From positions 1 through 17,882 of the forward strand of contig JAPKDE010000027.1 in assembly GCA_028822675.1 (NCBI GenBank): DNA of 17,882 nucleotides, given 5' to 3'. The position numbers and the translations under genes were made by a program. This stretch comes from Dehalococcoidia bacterium. Lineage in GTDB: Bacteria; Chloroflexota; Dehalococcoidia; UBA3495. Numbering within the stretch: position 1 is the first letter of the stretch; every line of letters starts with the position of its first letter. Of this stretch, positions 1 to 8,145 are shown piece by piece. The notes under the pieces are model-generated. The model had not been told where the DNA came from. It made no database searches and saw only the letters and a list, made by a program, of their open reading frames with translations.

Positions 1-25
1 TCCACCGAATTAACACGCTATTGGG

Positions 26-643
26 ATGAGTATGCCGGAGCCGACCGCCCGAAACATAGCCTTCACGGTACTGATCGTAGCCACGATTGCAGCGGTGTTG
101 GCCGCTGTGTTCTTGTTTGCTCGCCAAAACGATAATGCTCCGATACAGATAACCGCGCCCAACGCCATCTCAGACGCAGAACAAACGCCGGCCGAAGTTA
201 TGGTTTACGTCAGCGGCGCGGTGGTCAACCCAGGCGTGTACACCCTCGATTCTGAAGACCGCATCACCGACGCCCTTGCCGCTGCTGGCGGCGTTACTTC
301 AGATGGGGTACTAAACGGCCTGAACTTGGCTTTACGCGTGACTGATGAAGCCGAGTATTACGTGCTTAAACTTGGCGAGTCTCCGCCAGTCGGCGCGATA
401 GAACCGGCATCTACAACTGGCCTCGCCGGGCAAACGGGAGGCCTGATCAACCTTAATTTGGCCTCGGTGGCAATCTTGGATACCCTGCCTGGAATCGGCC
501 CGATGCTGGCCCAGGCGATTGTCGACTACCGGGAGAACGTCCACCCCTTCCAGTCCATTGCAGAGATCCAAGAGGTTCCCAAGATCGGGCCAGGCACCTA
601 CCAGGATATTCGCGAGCTAGTCACGGTTTCCGGAGTCCGGTGA
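26..643 (+). CDS. comEA: ComEA-like competence protein (SLBB + helix-hairpin-helix DNA-binding)
   Basis: This is a 205-aa membrane-anchored DNA-binding protein, expected to hold incoming double-stranded DNA at the cell surface and pass it to the ComEC channel. One hydrophobic segment at about residues 10-32 would anchor it, with the rest outside the membrane. Residues about 57-115 form an SLBB-type domain (motif VYVSGAVVNPGVY). Residues about 138-202 form a tandem helix-hairpin-helix: INLNLAS, then LPGIGPMLAQAI and VPKIGPG. This order and length are normal for ComEA. A second ATG lies two codons downstream (32) and cannot be excluded as the start; no strong ribosome site is visible before either. 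The stop TGA overlaps the GTG start of comEC (GTGA), which implies translational coupling. Because comEC downstream is broken, the DNA-uptake role may be lost even though this gene looks intact. Confidence 0.9.
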   Translation: MSMPEPTARNIAFTVLIVATIAAVLAAVFLFARQNDNAPIQITAPNAISDAEQTPAEVMVYVSGAVVNPGVYTLDSEDRITDALAAAGGVTSDGVLNGLNLALRVTDEAEYYVLKLGESPPVGAIEPASTTGLAGQTGGLINLNLASVAILDTLPGIGPMLAQAIVDYRENVHPFQSIAEIQEVPKIGPGTYQDIRELVTVSGVR

Positions 644-2013
644 AACTCGCCTTCATAGTTGCGGCGTGGCTGGTCGGCGTCTTGATTGGCCTGGAAACGC
701 GGACGCCGCTATTGCCCCTGTTATTCCTGGTTGGTGGTTCTATTTCCATGGGCCTGGCCTTACGCTTGTGCCAGTTGCCGGTGTTCCCTGCAGTGCTTGC
801 CGTAATTCTTCTGCTGGGCGTTTGGCGGGCTGACTCAGTTTCTGACTCGTTGCAGCCACTGACCTACATGTCTTTGACCGGCCAAGCCCAAGCCGTGGTC
901 TCACTGGAGGGGCGCATCGCCAACGACCCAGAGTTCTCCGGCAACCGGGTTAAGTTTGAATTAGACCTCTCCACAGCCGCGCTGGAGTCTGGATTAGTTA
1001 ACCTGGACGACCGTATCTTGGTGTTCGCCAACCCACCAGACGGCTTGGTCGAGCGTCGGTCGCCTCCCTACTTTGACTACGGGGATTTGGTCACTATTAG
1101 AGGCGTATTGCGCCTGCCAGAGCCATTTGATGGCTTCGATTACCCTGCCTACCTTGCCAGCCAGGGGATCAGCGGGGTCATGACAGCAAACTCTGCGATG
1201 GTGACCGGGGACTCTGTTGGGTCGCGGAAGTGGCCGTATTCGCTACGTTGGCATCTGTCAAAGAGCATCGAAGACACGATTCCCTACCCGCAGTTTGCCT
1301 TGGGCCAAGCGTTGCTGCTTGGGCTGCGAGGAGATCTGCCCCCGGAGATGGTACAAAACTTCCGCAGCACCGGTACATCCCATCTCCTGGCGATCTCCAG
1401 CCTGCACGTCGGTGTATTGGTGGCAATGTTTCTGGCCCTTGCCGCTTGGCTATTTGGCCGGCGTGGGTTCTACTTCCTGGCCGTCCCGCTGATTATGGTC
1501 TGGGCCTACGCATTGGTCTCCGGATTGCCACCGTCAGTGGTGCGGGCAGCGGTGATGGGCAGCGTATATCTGATGGCGGTGGGTGTTAGCCGGCCAGGAA
1601 GTATCATCCCAGCCTTGGCGTTAAGCGCGGGCCCGATGACCGTAGTCTCTCCGGAGATTATCCAGAGGGTGTCATTCCAACTGAGCTTTGCCGCCGTGGC
1701 CGGAATCGCGCTTACCCAGCCGTTTGTGCCTCGGTGGGAGCCGGCTGGACTCCATGAAAATCAGGCGTGGTGGCAGCCGTGGGCGTTCCACGTGGTGCGT
1801 ATGCCATTGCTGGGCCTGATCATCTCCCGGGCAGCCATGTTGGCAACCTGGCCGTTGCTGGCGTTCAACTTTCGCGAGGTCGCGTTACCCGGCATCGTCG
1901 TCACAGTTCTGGCGCTACCAGCCATGCCGTTCATCATGGCCGGGACGTTGGCGTCCTCTTTGGTTGGTCTAGTCAGCACTCCGGCGGGTCAACTAATCGG
2001 CTGGTTTGTCTGA
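640..2013 (+). CDS. ComEC N-terminal fragment (first open segment before TGA)
   Basis: This is the part of comEC that would be made if the first TGA terminates: 457 aa with many hydrophobic segments, containing the DUF4131-like region and most of the Competence channel domain (LLLGLRGDLPPEM, STGTSHLLAISSLHVGVL). It stops at WFV, inside the last membrane helices, so the product would lack the end of the channel domain and the whole C-terminal nuclease-like domain. The GTG start overlaps the comEA stop. A truncated product of this kind is unlikely to transport DNA. Confidence 0.6.
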   Translation: MKLAFIVAAWLVGVLIGLETRTPLLPLLFLVGGSISMGLALRLCQLPVFPAVLAVILLLGVWRADSVSDSLQPLTYMSLTGQAQAVVSLEGRIANDPEFSGNRVKFELDLSTAALESGLVNLDDRILVFANPPDGLVERRSPPYFDYGDLVTIRGVLRLPEPFDGFDYPAYLASQGISGVMTANSAMVTGDSVGSRKWPYSLRWHLSKSIEDTIPYPQFALGQALLLGLRGDLPPEMVQNFRSTGTSHLLAISSLHVGVLVAMFLALAAWLFGRRGFYFLAVPLIMVWAYALVSGLPPSVVRAAVMGSVYLMAVGVSRPGSIIPALALSAGPMTVVSPEIIQRVSFQLSFAAVAGIALTQPFVPRWEPAGLHENQAWWQPWAFHVVRMPLLGLIISRAAMLATWPLLAFNFREVALPGIVVTVLALPAMPFIMAGTLASSLVGLVSTPAGQLIGWFV

Positions 2014-2091
2014 GTTCCCATAACTTACCTGATAGAGATGGTGAAATTGTCGCCCGGCTGAACGCTGCAAACAGATTGGGCCAGCACCTGG

Positions 2092-2502
2092 TTGGTCTGG
2101 GTTTGGTACACCGCTTTAGCCCTGCTATTGCTATTTCTCACGCCTGGCCGAGCAATAAGAGGCTGGATTAGAGCCAAAGATTTGGCTAAGAAATTGAACA
2201 GCAATCCCATGGAGCCAGCCAAGACCATCCCGGTCATACTTGGCACGCTGGTGATGGTGGTAGGTGCGACAGCGCTTTGGTGGAAGGTTGGATCCGGTGG
2301 TGACGGCGACTTGCACGTTTACTTCTTTGACGTGGGCCAGGGTGATAGCGCACTGATCGTTACACCGGAGGGCCGCCAGGTGTTGGTGGATGGCGGCCCT
2401 GGTGCGGACAGCGCAGTACAGGCATTAAGCGAAACCATGCCCTCCGGAGACCGCAGCCTAGATTTGGTGGTACTGACACACCTGGACTCAGACCACAGCT
2501 GA
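2092..2502 (+). pseudogene. ComEC middle fragment between the second and third TGA
   Basis: This open segment is in the same frame as 640-2013. It holds the last membrane helix of the channel domain (WYTALALLLLFLTP), a linker, another hydrophobic helix at about 2230-2285, and the first half of the metallo-beta-lactamase-like domain (DVGQGDSALI, VLVDGGPGADS) up to LTHLDSDHS. It has only a TTG to start from and no clear ribosome site, so it is probably not an independent gene. Confidence 0.5.
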
Positions 2503-2514
2503 GGCCTGCTGAAT

Positions 2515-3093
2515 GTGTTGGACCAATACGATATCGGCGCGGTGCTCGCCGGAGTCGACTCTCCCGATTCGGCCATGCGAGGCCAGTGGCAAGCCAGTTT
2601 GGACCGAAACGACTCCATAGTGATTCACGTCCGCGCCGGCCATCAACTGGATTTGGGATCCGGGGTGTTCGCTGAAGTGCTGAATCCCAGGCCCGGCGCT
2701 TCTGAGTATGCTTCCGGTGGCGCGTCTGCCAATGACGATGCCGTGGTGCTACGGTTGGCCTACGGAGAGATTAGCTTTCTTCTAACCGCCGACATTGAAC
2801 TTGAAACCGAATCGTATTTGGCAGTTGGGGCCGCGCCCATCCGGAGCAGGGTGCTTAAAGCTGCCCATCACGGTAGCAAAACGTCATCCACAGCCAGCTT
2901 CATCGGCGCAGTGGATCCGCAGGCCGTGATAATTTCCGTGGGACAAAGCAACTCGTTTGGTCATCTCAATGTGGACGTACTAGGCCGACTGATCAACCAG
3001 ACCAATTCCCTTAGCCTTTACCGCACCGACCGTGACGGCAACGTTGAGTTCGTCACCGACGGCCAAGAACTATGGGTAAACACAGAACGTTAA
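2515..3093 (+). pseudogene. ComEC C-terminal fragment (second half of the MBL-like domain)
   Basis: This segment, in the same frame as the preceding comEC fragments, carries the rest of the metallo-beta-lactamase-like domain: a conserved VVLRLAYGEISFLLTAD stretch, AAHHGSKTS, and NSFGHLN where most homologues have GHP. The only start is a GTG without a recognisable ribosome site. Half a metal-binding domain could not fold alone, so this should be read as part of the broken comEC. Confidence 0.55.
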
Positions 3094-3221
3094 TCCATTA
3101 GGTACTGACGGCATCTAAATTATTAAGACGCCTTCAAGACTTATCACAAATAGCTTGGGGTATACTTGGGTTCGACGCCTGAAATCAGGTTAGAAAGCTA
3201 TTATTAAGGAACCAATAACAA

Positions 3222-3956
3222 TTGTCTGAATACTCCAGAAAGGACGGACGAGCCTGGGACCAGCTCCGTCCCATCACTATAACTCCCGGTTACCAGAAGT
3301 ACGCAGAAGGCTCGGCATTGATCGAGATGGGCACCACAAAGGTGCTCTGTGCTGCCTCCCTTGAAGAGAAAGTGCCCGCTTTCATGCGCGGCCAGGGCAA
3401 GGGTTGGGTCACCGCCGAATACTCCATGCTTCCCAGGGCAACCAACACGCGAAACACGAGAGAACGGGAGACGGGCAAGATTAGCGGACGCTCCCAGGAG
3501 ATTCAACGTCTGATTGGACGATCACTACGGGCCGTGACGGACTTGGATGCCCTCGGCGAACGCACCGTGAATATTGACTGCGACGTGATCCAAGCCGACG
3601 GCGGCACCCGCACCGCGGCCATCACTGGATCCTATGTAGCCCTGAACCAAGCACTTCAGATGCTGGTGAAAAACCGGGTGCTAACCCAGGTACCGCTGCT
3701 CTGCCCGGTGGCAGCCATCAGTGTGGGTATCTTGAACGACGAACTGCTTTTGGACCTCTGCTACGAAGAAGACTTTGCCGCCGATGTTGATTTCAACGTG
3801 GTGCTGACTTCCCAGGGCGGGCTGGTGGAAATACAAGGAGCCACGGAGGCCGACCCGTTTCCCCGACATCAAGTAGATGAGGTGCTTTCATTGGCGTCAC
3901 GGGGAATGGAATCACTCTTCCGAGTCCAGAGAGAAGCCGCCCAGGGGTTTTCCTAA
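3222..3956 (+). CDS. rph: Ribonuclease PH
   Basis: This 244-aa phosphate-dependent 3'-5' exoribonuclease trims the 3' ends of tRNA precursors and acts in the cytoplasm, typically as a hexamer. The length matches the family and the hallmark stretches are present: DGRAWDQLRPI at the N-terminus, GTTKVLCAAS, RSLRAVTDL, NIDCDVIQADGGTRTAAI (phosphate-site region), and the C-terminal DLCYEEDFAADVDFNVV and EIQGATEADPF. The start is a TTG at 3222; it places the conserved DGR near the N-terminus as in homologues and has AAGGAA about 11 nt upstream. A TATACT hexamer at 3161-3166 could be a -10 element, but I see no good -35. The stop is 9 nt before htrA, so the two are probably cotranscribed. Confidence 0.95.
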   Translation: MSEYSRKDGRAWDQLRPITITPGYQKYAEGSALIEMGTTKVLCAASLEEKVPAFMRGQGKGWVTAEYSMLPRATNTRNTRERETGKISGRSQEIQRLIGRSLRAVTDLDALGERTVNIDCDVIQADGGTRTAAITGSYVALNQALQMLVKNRVLTQVPLLCPVAAISVGILNDELLLDLCYEEDFAADVDFNVVLTSQGGLVEIQGATEADPFPRHQVDEVLSLASRGMESLFRVQREAAQGFS

Positions 3957-3965
3957 GGGGTATAA

Positions 3966-5141
3966 ATGAAAATGACAAATCTGGTGGCCCTGATTAAACC
4001 CCGCGGCAATTGGTCCATAACAAGGGCATTCATAGTTGTGACCATGCTGGCGCTCTTGGTAGCGGTGGCCTGCAACAATGACACCGACCCAACCACAGAG
4101 CCAACCGGCACCACAACGCCGGCCACGGCAATCCCTGCGGCGATCGATGGAACGGAAAGCGGCGGCATCCCAATGCTGCAATTTCCCAACATCGCCGATA
4201 CTGTAGAGCGGGTCAGGCCGGCCGTGGTTTCCATCGTGTCCCAGAGCCTCGTCCAAGACCGCTTTGGCCGTGTTCAGTCCAGTTTTGGCAGCGGCACCGG
4301 GGTCATCTTTGACGAATCAGGTCTGGTGCTCACCAACAACCATGTGATTGAAAACGGTGTTCAGATCATCGTGACCCAAGATGACGGAACCCAAGTTGAA
4401 GCAGAAATCATCGGGGCCGACCGGATATCAGACCTGGCCGTATTGCAGTTGCCCGGTGACGGCTACCCGTCATTGCCGCTACGCGAGAACGGCAGTCTGC
4501 GTGCTGGAGACTGGGTAATCGCCATTGGCAATGCGCTGGCGCTACCCGGAGGCCCCACCGTCACCGTTGGCGTTGTCTCAGCACTGGGCCGGTCCATTGA
4601 AGCATCGCCTGGAATCACCCTGTACGAACTGATCCAGACTGATACCTCCATCAACCCTGGCAACAGCGGCGGCCCGCTCATTGACCTGAACGGCAACTTA
4701 ATCGGTATCAACACTGCTGTGCTAAGAGGCAGCAGCGGGGTGGCAGTTGAAGGAATCGGCTTTGCAATCAACATCGAAACCGCCCAGCAGGTGGCGGAGC
4801 AATTGGTGGAGCTTGGCCACGTCCGGTGGGCCTGGATGGGTGTTTACCTGGCCGACCTAATCCCGGAGGTTGCAGCAGAGGTGGGTTTGCCCATCCGTGA
4901 AGGCGTGATCATCCGCGACACCGTTCTTGATGGCCCTTCCCACCAAGCCGGTATGATTCCGGGCGACATCTTGGTGAACATAGCAGGACATGACATTGCC
5001 ACCATCTCTGACCTGACCCGTCTGCTGAAGCAGGAATTCAGCGCCGGGCAATCGGTGGAGGTTGAGGTGTACCGGGTAACAGACGGTGTTGGCGATCGAA
5101 CAATGTTGAACCTGGAACTGGGCGAAAGACCTCGGCAATAA
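3966..5141 (+). CDS. htrA: HtrA/DegQ-type serine protease with one PDZ domain, membrane-anchored
   Basis: This 391-aa extracytoplasmic protease of the S1C family would degrade or refold damaged envelope proteins. An N-terminal hydrophobic segment (about residues 20-35) ends in VAVAC36, an imperfect lipobox (A rather than L/V/I at -3), so it is either a lipoprotein or anchored by an uncleaved helix. A Thr/Pro-rich linker runs to about residue 60. The trypsin-like domain has the full catalytic triad: H126 (TNNHV), D156 (ISDLAVL) and S234 (NPGNSGGPL). A single PDZ domain occupies about residues 288-385 (GVIIRDTVLDGPSHQAGMIPGD). The ATG follows AGGGG at good spacing. A hairpin terminator lies about 40 nt past the stop. 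Confidence 0.93.
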   Translation: MKMTNLVALIKPRGNWSITRAFIVVTMLALLVAVACNNDTDPTTEPTGTTTPATAIPAAIDGTESGGIPMLQFPNIADTVERVRPAVVSIVSQSLVQDRFGRVQSSFGSGTGVIFDESGLVLTNNHVIENGVQIIVTQDDGTQVEAEIIGADRISDLAVLQLPGDGYPSLPLRENGSLRAGDWVIAIGNALALPGGPTVTVGVVSALGRSIEASPGITLYELIQTDTSINPGNSGGPLIDLNGNLIGINTAVLRGSSGVAVEGIGFAINIETAQQVAEQLVELGHVRWAWMGVYLADLIPEVAAEVGLPIREGVIIRDTVLDGPSHQAGMIPGDILVNIAGHDIATISDLTRLLKQEFSAGQSVEVEVYRVTDGVGDRTMLNLELGERPRQ

Positions 5142-5178
5142 ACCCCAGTCCAAAACCCAACCAAAACTCAGGCAAAAG

Positions 5179-5207
5179 AAAAGGCCCGCCAATATGGCGG
5201 GCCTTTT
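5179..5207. terminator. Bidirectional intrinsic terminator between htrA and the M16 peptidase gene
   Basis: A perfect 13-bp inverted repeat (5179-5191 with 5195-5207) surrounds a 3-nt ATA loop. The GC-rich core GGCCCGCC is flanked by A on the left and T on the right, so each strand reads a GC hairpin followed by a short U run. It lies between convergent genes and can serve both. Confidence 0.88.
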
Positions 5208-5226
5208 GCTAATTTCTGAAAGCTGT

Positions 5227-5246
5227 TAGCTGACTGCCGTCAGCTA
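5227..5246. repeat. Short dyad overlapping the M16 gene stop codon
   Basis: An 8-bp perfect inverted repeat TAGCTGAC / GTCAGCTA with a 4-nt loop covers the last codon of the - strand peptidase gene. A related dyad with the same arms lies at 8109-8135 just past another - strand stop codon. It is not followed by a T run and is not a terminator by itself; the real terminator is slightly further on. Confidence 0.5.
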
Positions 5247-7898
5247 GGAGGTCTCCACGCCGTCCACATCTAAAATCACGGTGGGAACATCCAATTCCCG
5301 TAGCCCGTTTTCTATCTGCTCGCGATCACCAACCACCAGTATCTTGAGCTGGTCCGGGAGAATCAATTCCTGGGTGATGCGGTGTACGTCATCCAGGGTT
5401 ACGGACTCAACGCTGGACCTGACAGTCTGTAGGTAGTCGTTCGGCAGGCCAAACTGGATCATCTGGAGCACCTGACCCATGATGGCCCCAGGACGCTCAA
5501 AGTTGGCCGGGAAGCTGCGCAGGACACTAGCCTTGGCGTCGTCCAGTTCTTCTTGGCTGATGGGCCTCGAGCCTCTCACCTCGTTGAACTCTTTCAGTGT
5601 TTCAAACACAGATTCCTTGGTGACCTCGGTCTGCACTGAACCGCCGGCCAGCATCAGGGAAGGTCCACGGTACCATTGGACGTGAGACTGGTAGCCGTAA
5701 CTGTAGCCTTTTTCCTGGCGCAGGTTCTGGTTCAACCGGGCGGAGAACTGCCCACCAAAGGCGTAGTTCATCAGGGTTAGACCCAGGTAGTCCGGATGCA
5801 GCCGGGGAATGGTAGTGTGCAGGGCACGTATCACCGATTGGGGTGCGCCGGGCCGGTCCACCAGGTAGATGGTGGCAACGCCGTTTGGCGGCATCGCTGC
5901 AGCCTGTCCGTTGGGCGATGGGTCCTCACCTTTCCAGGAGCCAAACACCGACTCAGCACGTTTTACGACTTCGTCGATGCTAACGTCGCCCACCACGATT
6001 AGGTTGGCGTTGGCGGGGCTGTAGTCCCGTTTGAACTGGCTCATCATGTCGTTCCGCGTTAGCGCCCCGATGGACGATTCCGTGCCCGACAGCGAGTGTC
6101 CGTATCCTGAGTCTCGGTTGAACACCAAGCCGGCCATCAGCTGCTCGGCCACGGCGTTAGGTTCGTCTTTGCCACGTCTGAGTTCGGTCAGGTGTTCGCG
6201 GCGAACTCGCTCTACCTCATGGTCTGGGAAGTTGGGGTTCAGCACCAGATCTGCCGTCAGTTCCAATGCAGTTGGGAAGTGCTTGGTCAGGGTTTCCGCT
6301 GAGAGCAGAGTGTACTCTCGGCGTCCGTCTGCGGAGATTCTTGAGCCGATAAACTCAAAGGCCTGGGCAATCTCCTGGCTGGTCTTGCTGTTGGTGCCTT
6401 CCGGCAGCATCTGGGCGGTGAACCCCGCCAGTCCGGGCAGGTTTTCCGGGTCGCGGGACGCACCGGCGTCCATCAACACACCAAAGGCCACAATGGGCAG
6501 GCCTCGTTGTTCGATGACTGAAATGCCCATGCCATTAGAGAGGGTTGTGCTGGAGGGTGTCGGCGGATTGAAGACCGGCTCGCTCTTGGGCGTCGGCATC
6601 ACGGTCCGGTCAATAGTCACGGTGGCCGGGGAGAGGGTTGGTTCAGGCAATACTCGCAAACGTACCTGGTTATCTCCCAGGACGCTTTCTGCAACCCGCA
6701 TCACGTCTTCACGGGTCACCGACATGTACTTATCCAGGCTGGTGTTGATCAGTTCAGGGTTCTTTGAAAATACACTGAAATGATTGAGTTGGTCGGCCCG
6801 GCCGCCAAACCCGCCAATGCGGGCCAGGCTACGGAAATGGCTGGCCTCGATGCGGTTCTTAACGCGGGTCATCTCTTCATCAGTGGGTGGTTCACGGAGG
6901 AACCGTGCCATCTCAGCCTCGGCGGCGGCTTCAACCTCAGCCAGTTCGTGGCCCTCAGCGGCGGTCACCTGCAAAACGGCTTGTCCGGCAATCTCAGAAG
7001 AGTGGTAGCGCATGTGAGCGCTCTGGGCGATCTGCTTCTCATAGACCAATGACTTGTGCAGTCTGGATGTTTGACCGTCAGACATGATGGCCTGGTAAAT
7101 CTCCAGCGGTGCGTCATCCGCGTCGCCTTCCGGCGGGGTCGGCCAGGCGATATAGGTCCGGGGCAGGGTGACCTTGTCGCGCATCTCCAGTTCTATGCGC
7201 CCGACAAGTCCGGAATCATGCCGACCACGGCGTGGCACCGACTCACCCGGAGGCAGGTCGCCGAAATAGTGATTGACCATCTCAAGCGCCTCGCCCATGT
7301 CGATATCACCCGCAATGGCCAGGCTGGCGTTGGTTGGGGAGTAGAAACGGTTGAAAAAGTTCTTGATATCATCCAGGGTCGCGGCGTCCAGGTCTTCTTG
7401 AGACCCGATGGTCATCCAGTTATAGGGATGGGGCATGGGATATAGGGCTTCTTGCAGGCGCCCATGGGCCATGCCATAGGGTCGGTTTTCATAGGACTGG
7501 CGTCGTTCGTTCTTCACCACGTCCCGCTGGATATCAAGTCGTTGTTGATCCAGGGCGTCCATCAGAAAACCCATGCGGTCTGATTCCAGCCAGAGGGCCA
7601 GATCAAGGTAGTTGGTGGGCACGTCTTCCCAGTAGTTGGTCCGGTCTGGGGTGGTGGAGCCGTTCAGGTTGGCGCCGGCTTTTTGCAGGGGCTCAAAGTG
7701 GCTGCTGTTGTGGTGTTTTGAGCCTTCAAACATCACGTGTTCAAAAAGGTGAGCGAATCCAGTTCGGCCTACTTCTTCGTCTTTGGAACCCACATGGTAC
7801 CAAACGTTTACGGCGACAACGGGGATCGTATGGTCCTGGTGGAGTATCACGTCCAGTCCGTTGGACAGGGTGTGTTTTTCAAAGGCGATGGTTACCAT
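5244..7898 (-). CDS. M16 family zinc metallopeptidase, two-domain (pitrilysin-like)
   Basis: This is an 884-aa peptidase with two M16 halves in one chain. The N-terminal half has the inverted zinc motif HLFEH (H50, E53 catalytic, H54) and the third ligand E131, 77 residues on, as expected. The C-terminal half (from about residue 450) has lost the motif (GLAGFTAQMLPEGT where HxxEH would be) and is a structural partner that closes the chamber. I prefer the ATG at 7898: AAGGA sits 9 nt before it, and a promoter at 7941-7969 would start transcription near 7934. The in-frame ATG at 7937 has no ribosome site. No signal peptide is seen, so it is probably cytoplasmic and would degrade peptides. It appears to be a single-gene unit ending before the terminator at 5179-5207. 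Confidence 0.93.
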   Translation of the reverse strand: MVTIAFEKHTLSNGLDVILHQDHTIPVVAVNVWYHVGSKDEEVGRTGFAHLFEHVMFEGSKHHNSSHFEPLQKAGANLNGSTTPDRTNYWEDVPTNYLDLALWLESDRMGFLMDALDQQRLDIQRDVVKNERRQSYENRPYGMAHGRLQEALYPMPHPYNWMTIGSQEDLDAATLDDIKNFFNRFYSPTNASLAIAGDIDMGEALEMVNHYFGDLPPGESVPRRGRHDSGLVGRIELEMRDKVTLPRTYIAWPTPPEGDADDAPLEIYQAIMSDGQTSRLHKSLVYEKQIAQSAHMRYHSSEIAGQAVLQVTAAEGHELAEVEAAAEAEMARFLREPPTDEEMTRVKNRIEASHFRSLARIGGFGGRADQLNHFSVFSKNPELINTSLDKYMSVTREDVMRVAESVLGDNQVRLRVLPEPTLSPATVTIDRTVMPTPKSEPVFNPPTPSSTTLSNGMGISVIEQRGLPIVAFGVLMDAGASRDPENLPGLAGFTAQMLPEGTNSKTSQEIAQAFEFIGSRISADGRREYTLLSAETLTKHFPTALELTADLVLNPNFPDHEVERVRREHLTELRRGKDEPNAVAEQLMAGLVFNRDSGYGHSLSGTESSIGALTRNDMMSQFKRDYSPANANLIVVGDVSIDEVVKRAESVFGSWKGEDPSPNGQAAAMPPNGVATIYLVDRPGAPQSVIRALHTTIPRLHPDYLGLTLMNYAFGGQFSARLNQNLRQEKGYSYGYQSHVQWYRGPSLMLAGGSVQTEVTKESVFETLKEFNEVRGSRPISQEELDDAKASVLRSFPANFERPGAIMGQVLQMIQFGLPNDYLQTVRSSVESVTLDDVHRITQELILPDQLKILVVGDREQIENGLRELDVPTVILDVDGVETS

Positions 7899-7940
7899 CT
7901 GCAGAAATCCTTGGGATATTCGGGTAGGTTTGTGCAACCC

Positions 7941-7969
7941 ATCTTACGGTGGGTCAGCACCGTTGTAAA
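7941..7969 (-). promoter_or_regulatory. Sigma70-type promoter for the M16 peptidase gene
   Basis: On the minus strand, TTTACA (7969-7964) is followed after exactly 17 nt by TAAGAT (7946-7941). Predicted transcription starts near 7934, 36 nt before the ATG at 7898, which is a normal leader length. Confidence 0.5.
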
Positions 7970-8055
7970 CAAAAACCCGCCTCTCTAAATCCCTCTGTAT
8001 CTGGGCGGTCTCTGCTGATTTTCTTGCCGCTGCTAGGCCCTGAACATGCCAATAA

Positions 8056-8092
8056 AAAACCAGGCCTCGGATGGTATCCGAGGCCTGGTTTT
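8056..8092 (-). terminator. Intrinsic terminator after the PPOX-type flavoprotein gene
   Basis: A perfect 16-bp inverted repeat (8056-8071 with 8077-8092) surrounds a 5-nt loop, with the GC-rich core CCAGGCCTCGGA. On the minus strand the hairpin is followed by a T-rich run ending in TTTTTTATT. It lies about 55 nt past the stop of the gene ending at 8146 and upstream of the M16 promoter, so it insulates the two. Confidence 0.88.
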
Positions 8093-8108
8093 AGCTTTAA
8101 TTCGGGGC

Positions 8109-8135
8109 TAGCTGACGGCTAATCGCTGTCAGTTA
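8109..8135. repeat. Imperfect dyad related to the one at 5227-5246
   Basis: The arms TAGCTGAC and GTCAGTTA flank an internal GGC...GCT pair and a short loop. The arms match those at 5227-5246 in all but one base. It lies 11 nt past the stop codon of the PPOX-type gene and before its terminator. Confidence 0.4.
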
Positions 8136-8145
8136 TAACAAGAGG

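Larger units (their letters stand above)
640..3093 (+). pseudogene. comEC: ComEC/Rec2 DNA-uptake channel gene interrupted by three in-frame TGA codons
   Basis: A single frame from the GTG at 640 to the TAA at 3091-3093 encodes a complete ComEC-like protein of about 817 codons, a normal family length, apart from TGA at 2011-2013, 2059-2061 and 2500-2502. No frameshift, TAA or TAG interrupts it. Domains in order are an N-terminal membrane/DUF4131-like region (about residues 1-190), the Competence membrane domain (about 215-510, motif AISSLHVGVL where families usually have SGLH) and a C-terminal metallo-beta-lactamase-like domain (about 556-817, motifs FFDVGQGDSALI, LTHLDSDHS-stop-GL, AAHHGSKTS, NSFGHLN). 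The third TGA falls where the family has the first glycine of DHxGG. Conservation continuing past every stop means the mutations are recent, the stops are read through, or the assembled sequence has errors. I see no convincing SECIS after any of them. A decaying pseudogene is my preferred reading. Confidence 0.75.

Noticed and set aside
2011..2061. Selenocysteine insertion at the first two comEC TGA codons
   Set aside because: ComEC is not a known selenoprotein family, there is no nearby Cys pattern, and the only small hairpin downstream (CCAG/CTGG at 2081-2091) is four pairs with a CAC loop lacking the expected G.
640..3093. A changed genetic code with UGA as Gly or Trp
   Set aside because: UGA ends comEA, cobS, cobT and the small membrane protein at normal family lengths, with stop-start overlaps in two cases, so it is a working stop codon here.
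3167..3180. tRNA-like T-loop motif GGTTCGACGCC before rph
   Set aside because: No acceptor, D or anticodon stems can be formed with the preceding 60 nt, and the region is the leader of rph.
6031..6783. A 250-aa open frame on the + strand
   Set aside because: It lies wholly opposite the M16 peptidase gene, has a composition typical of an antisense reading of a GC-rich gene, and shows no recognisable domain.
7899..7937. Start of the M16 peptidase at the ATG at 7937
   Set aside because: It has no ribosome site and falls at the predicted transcription start; the ATG at 7898 has AAGGA at good spacing.
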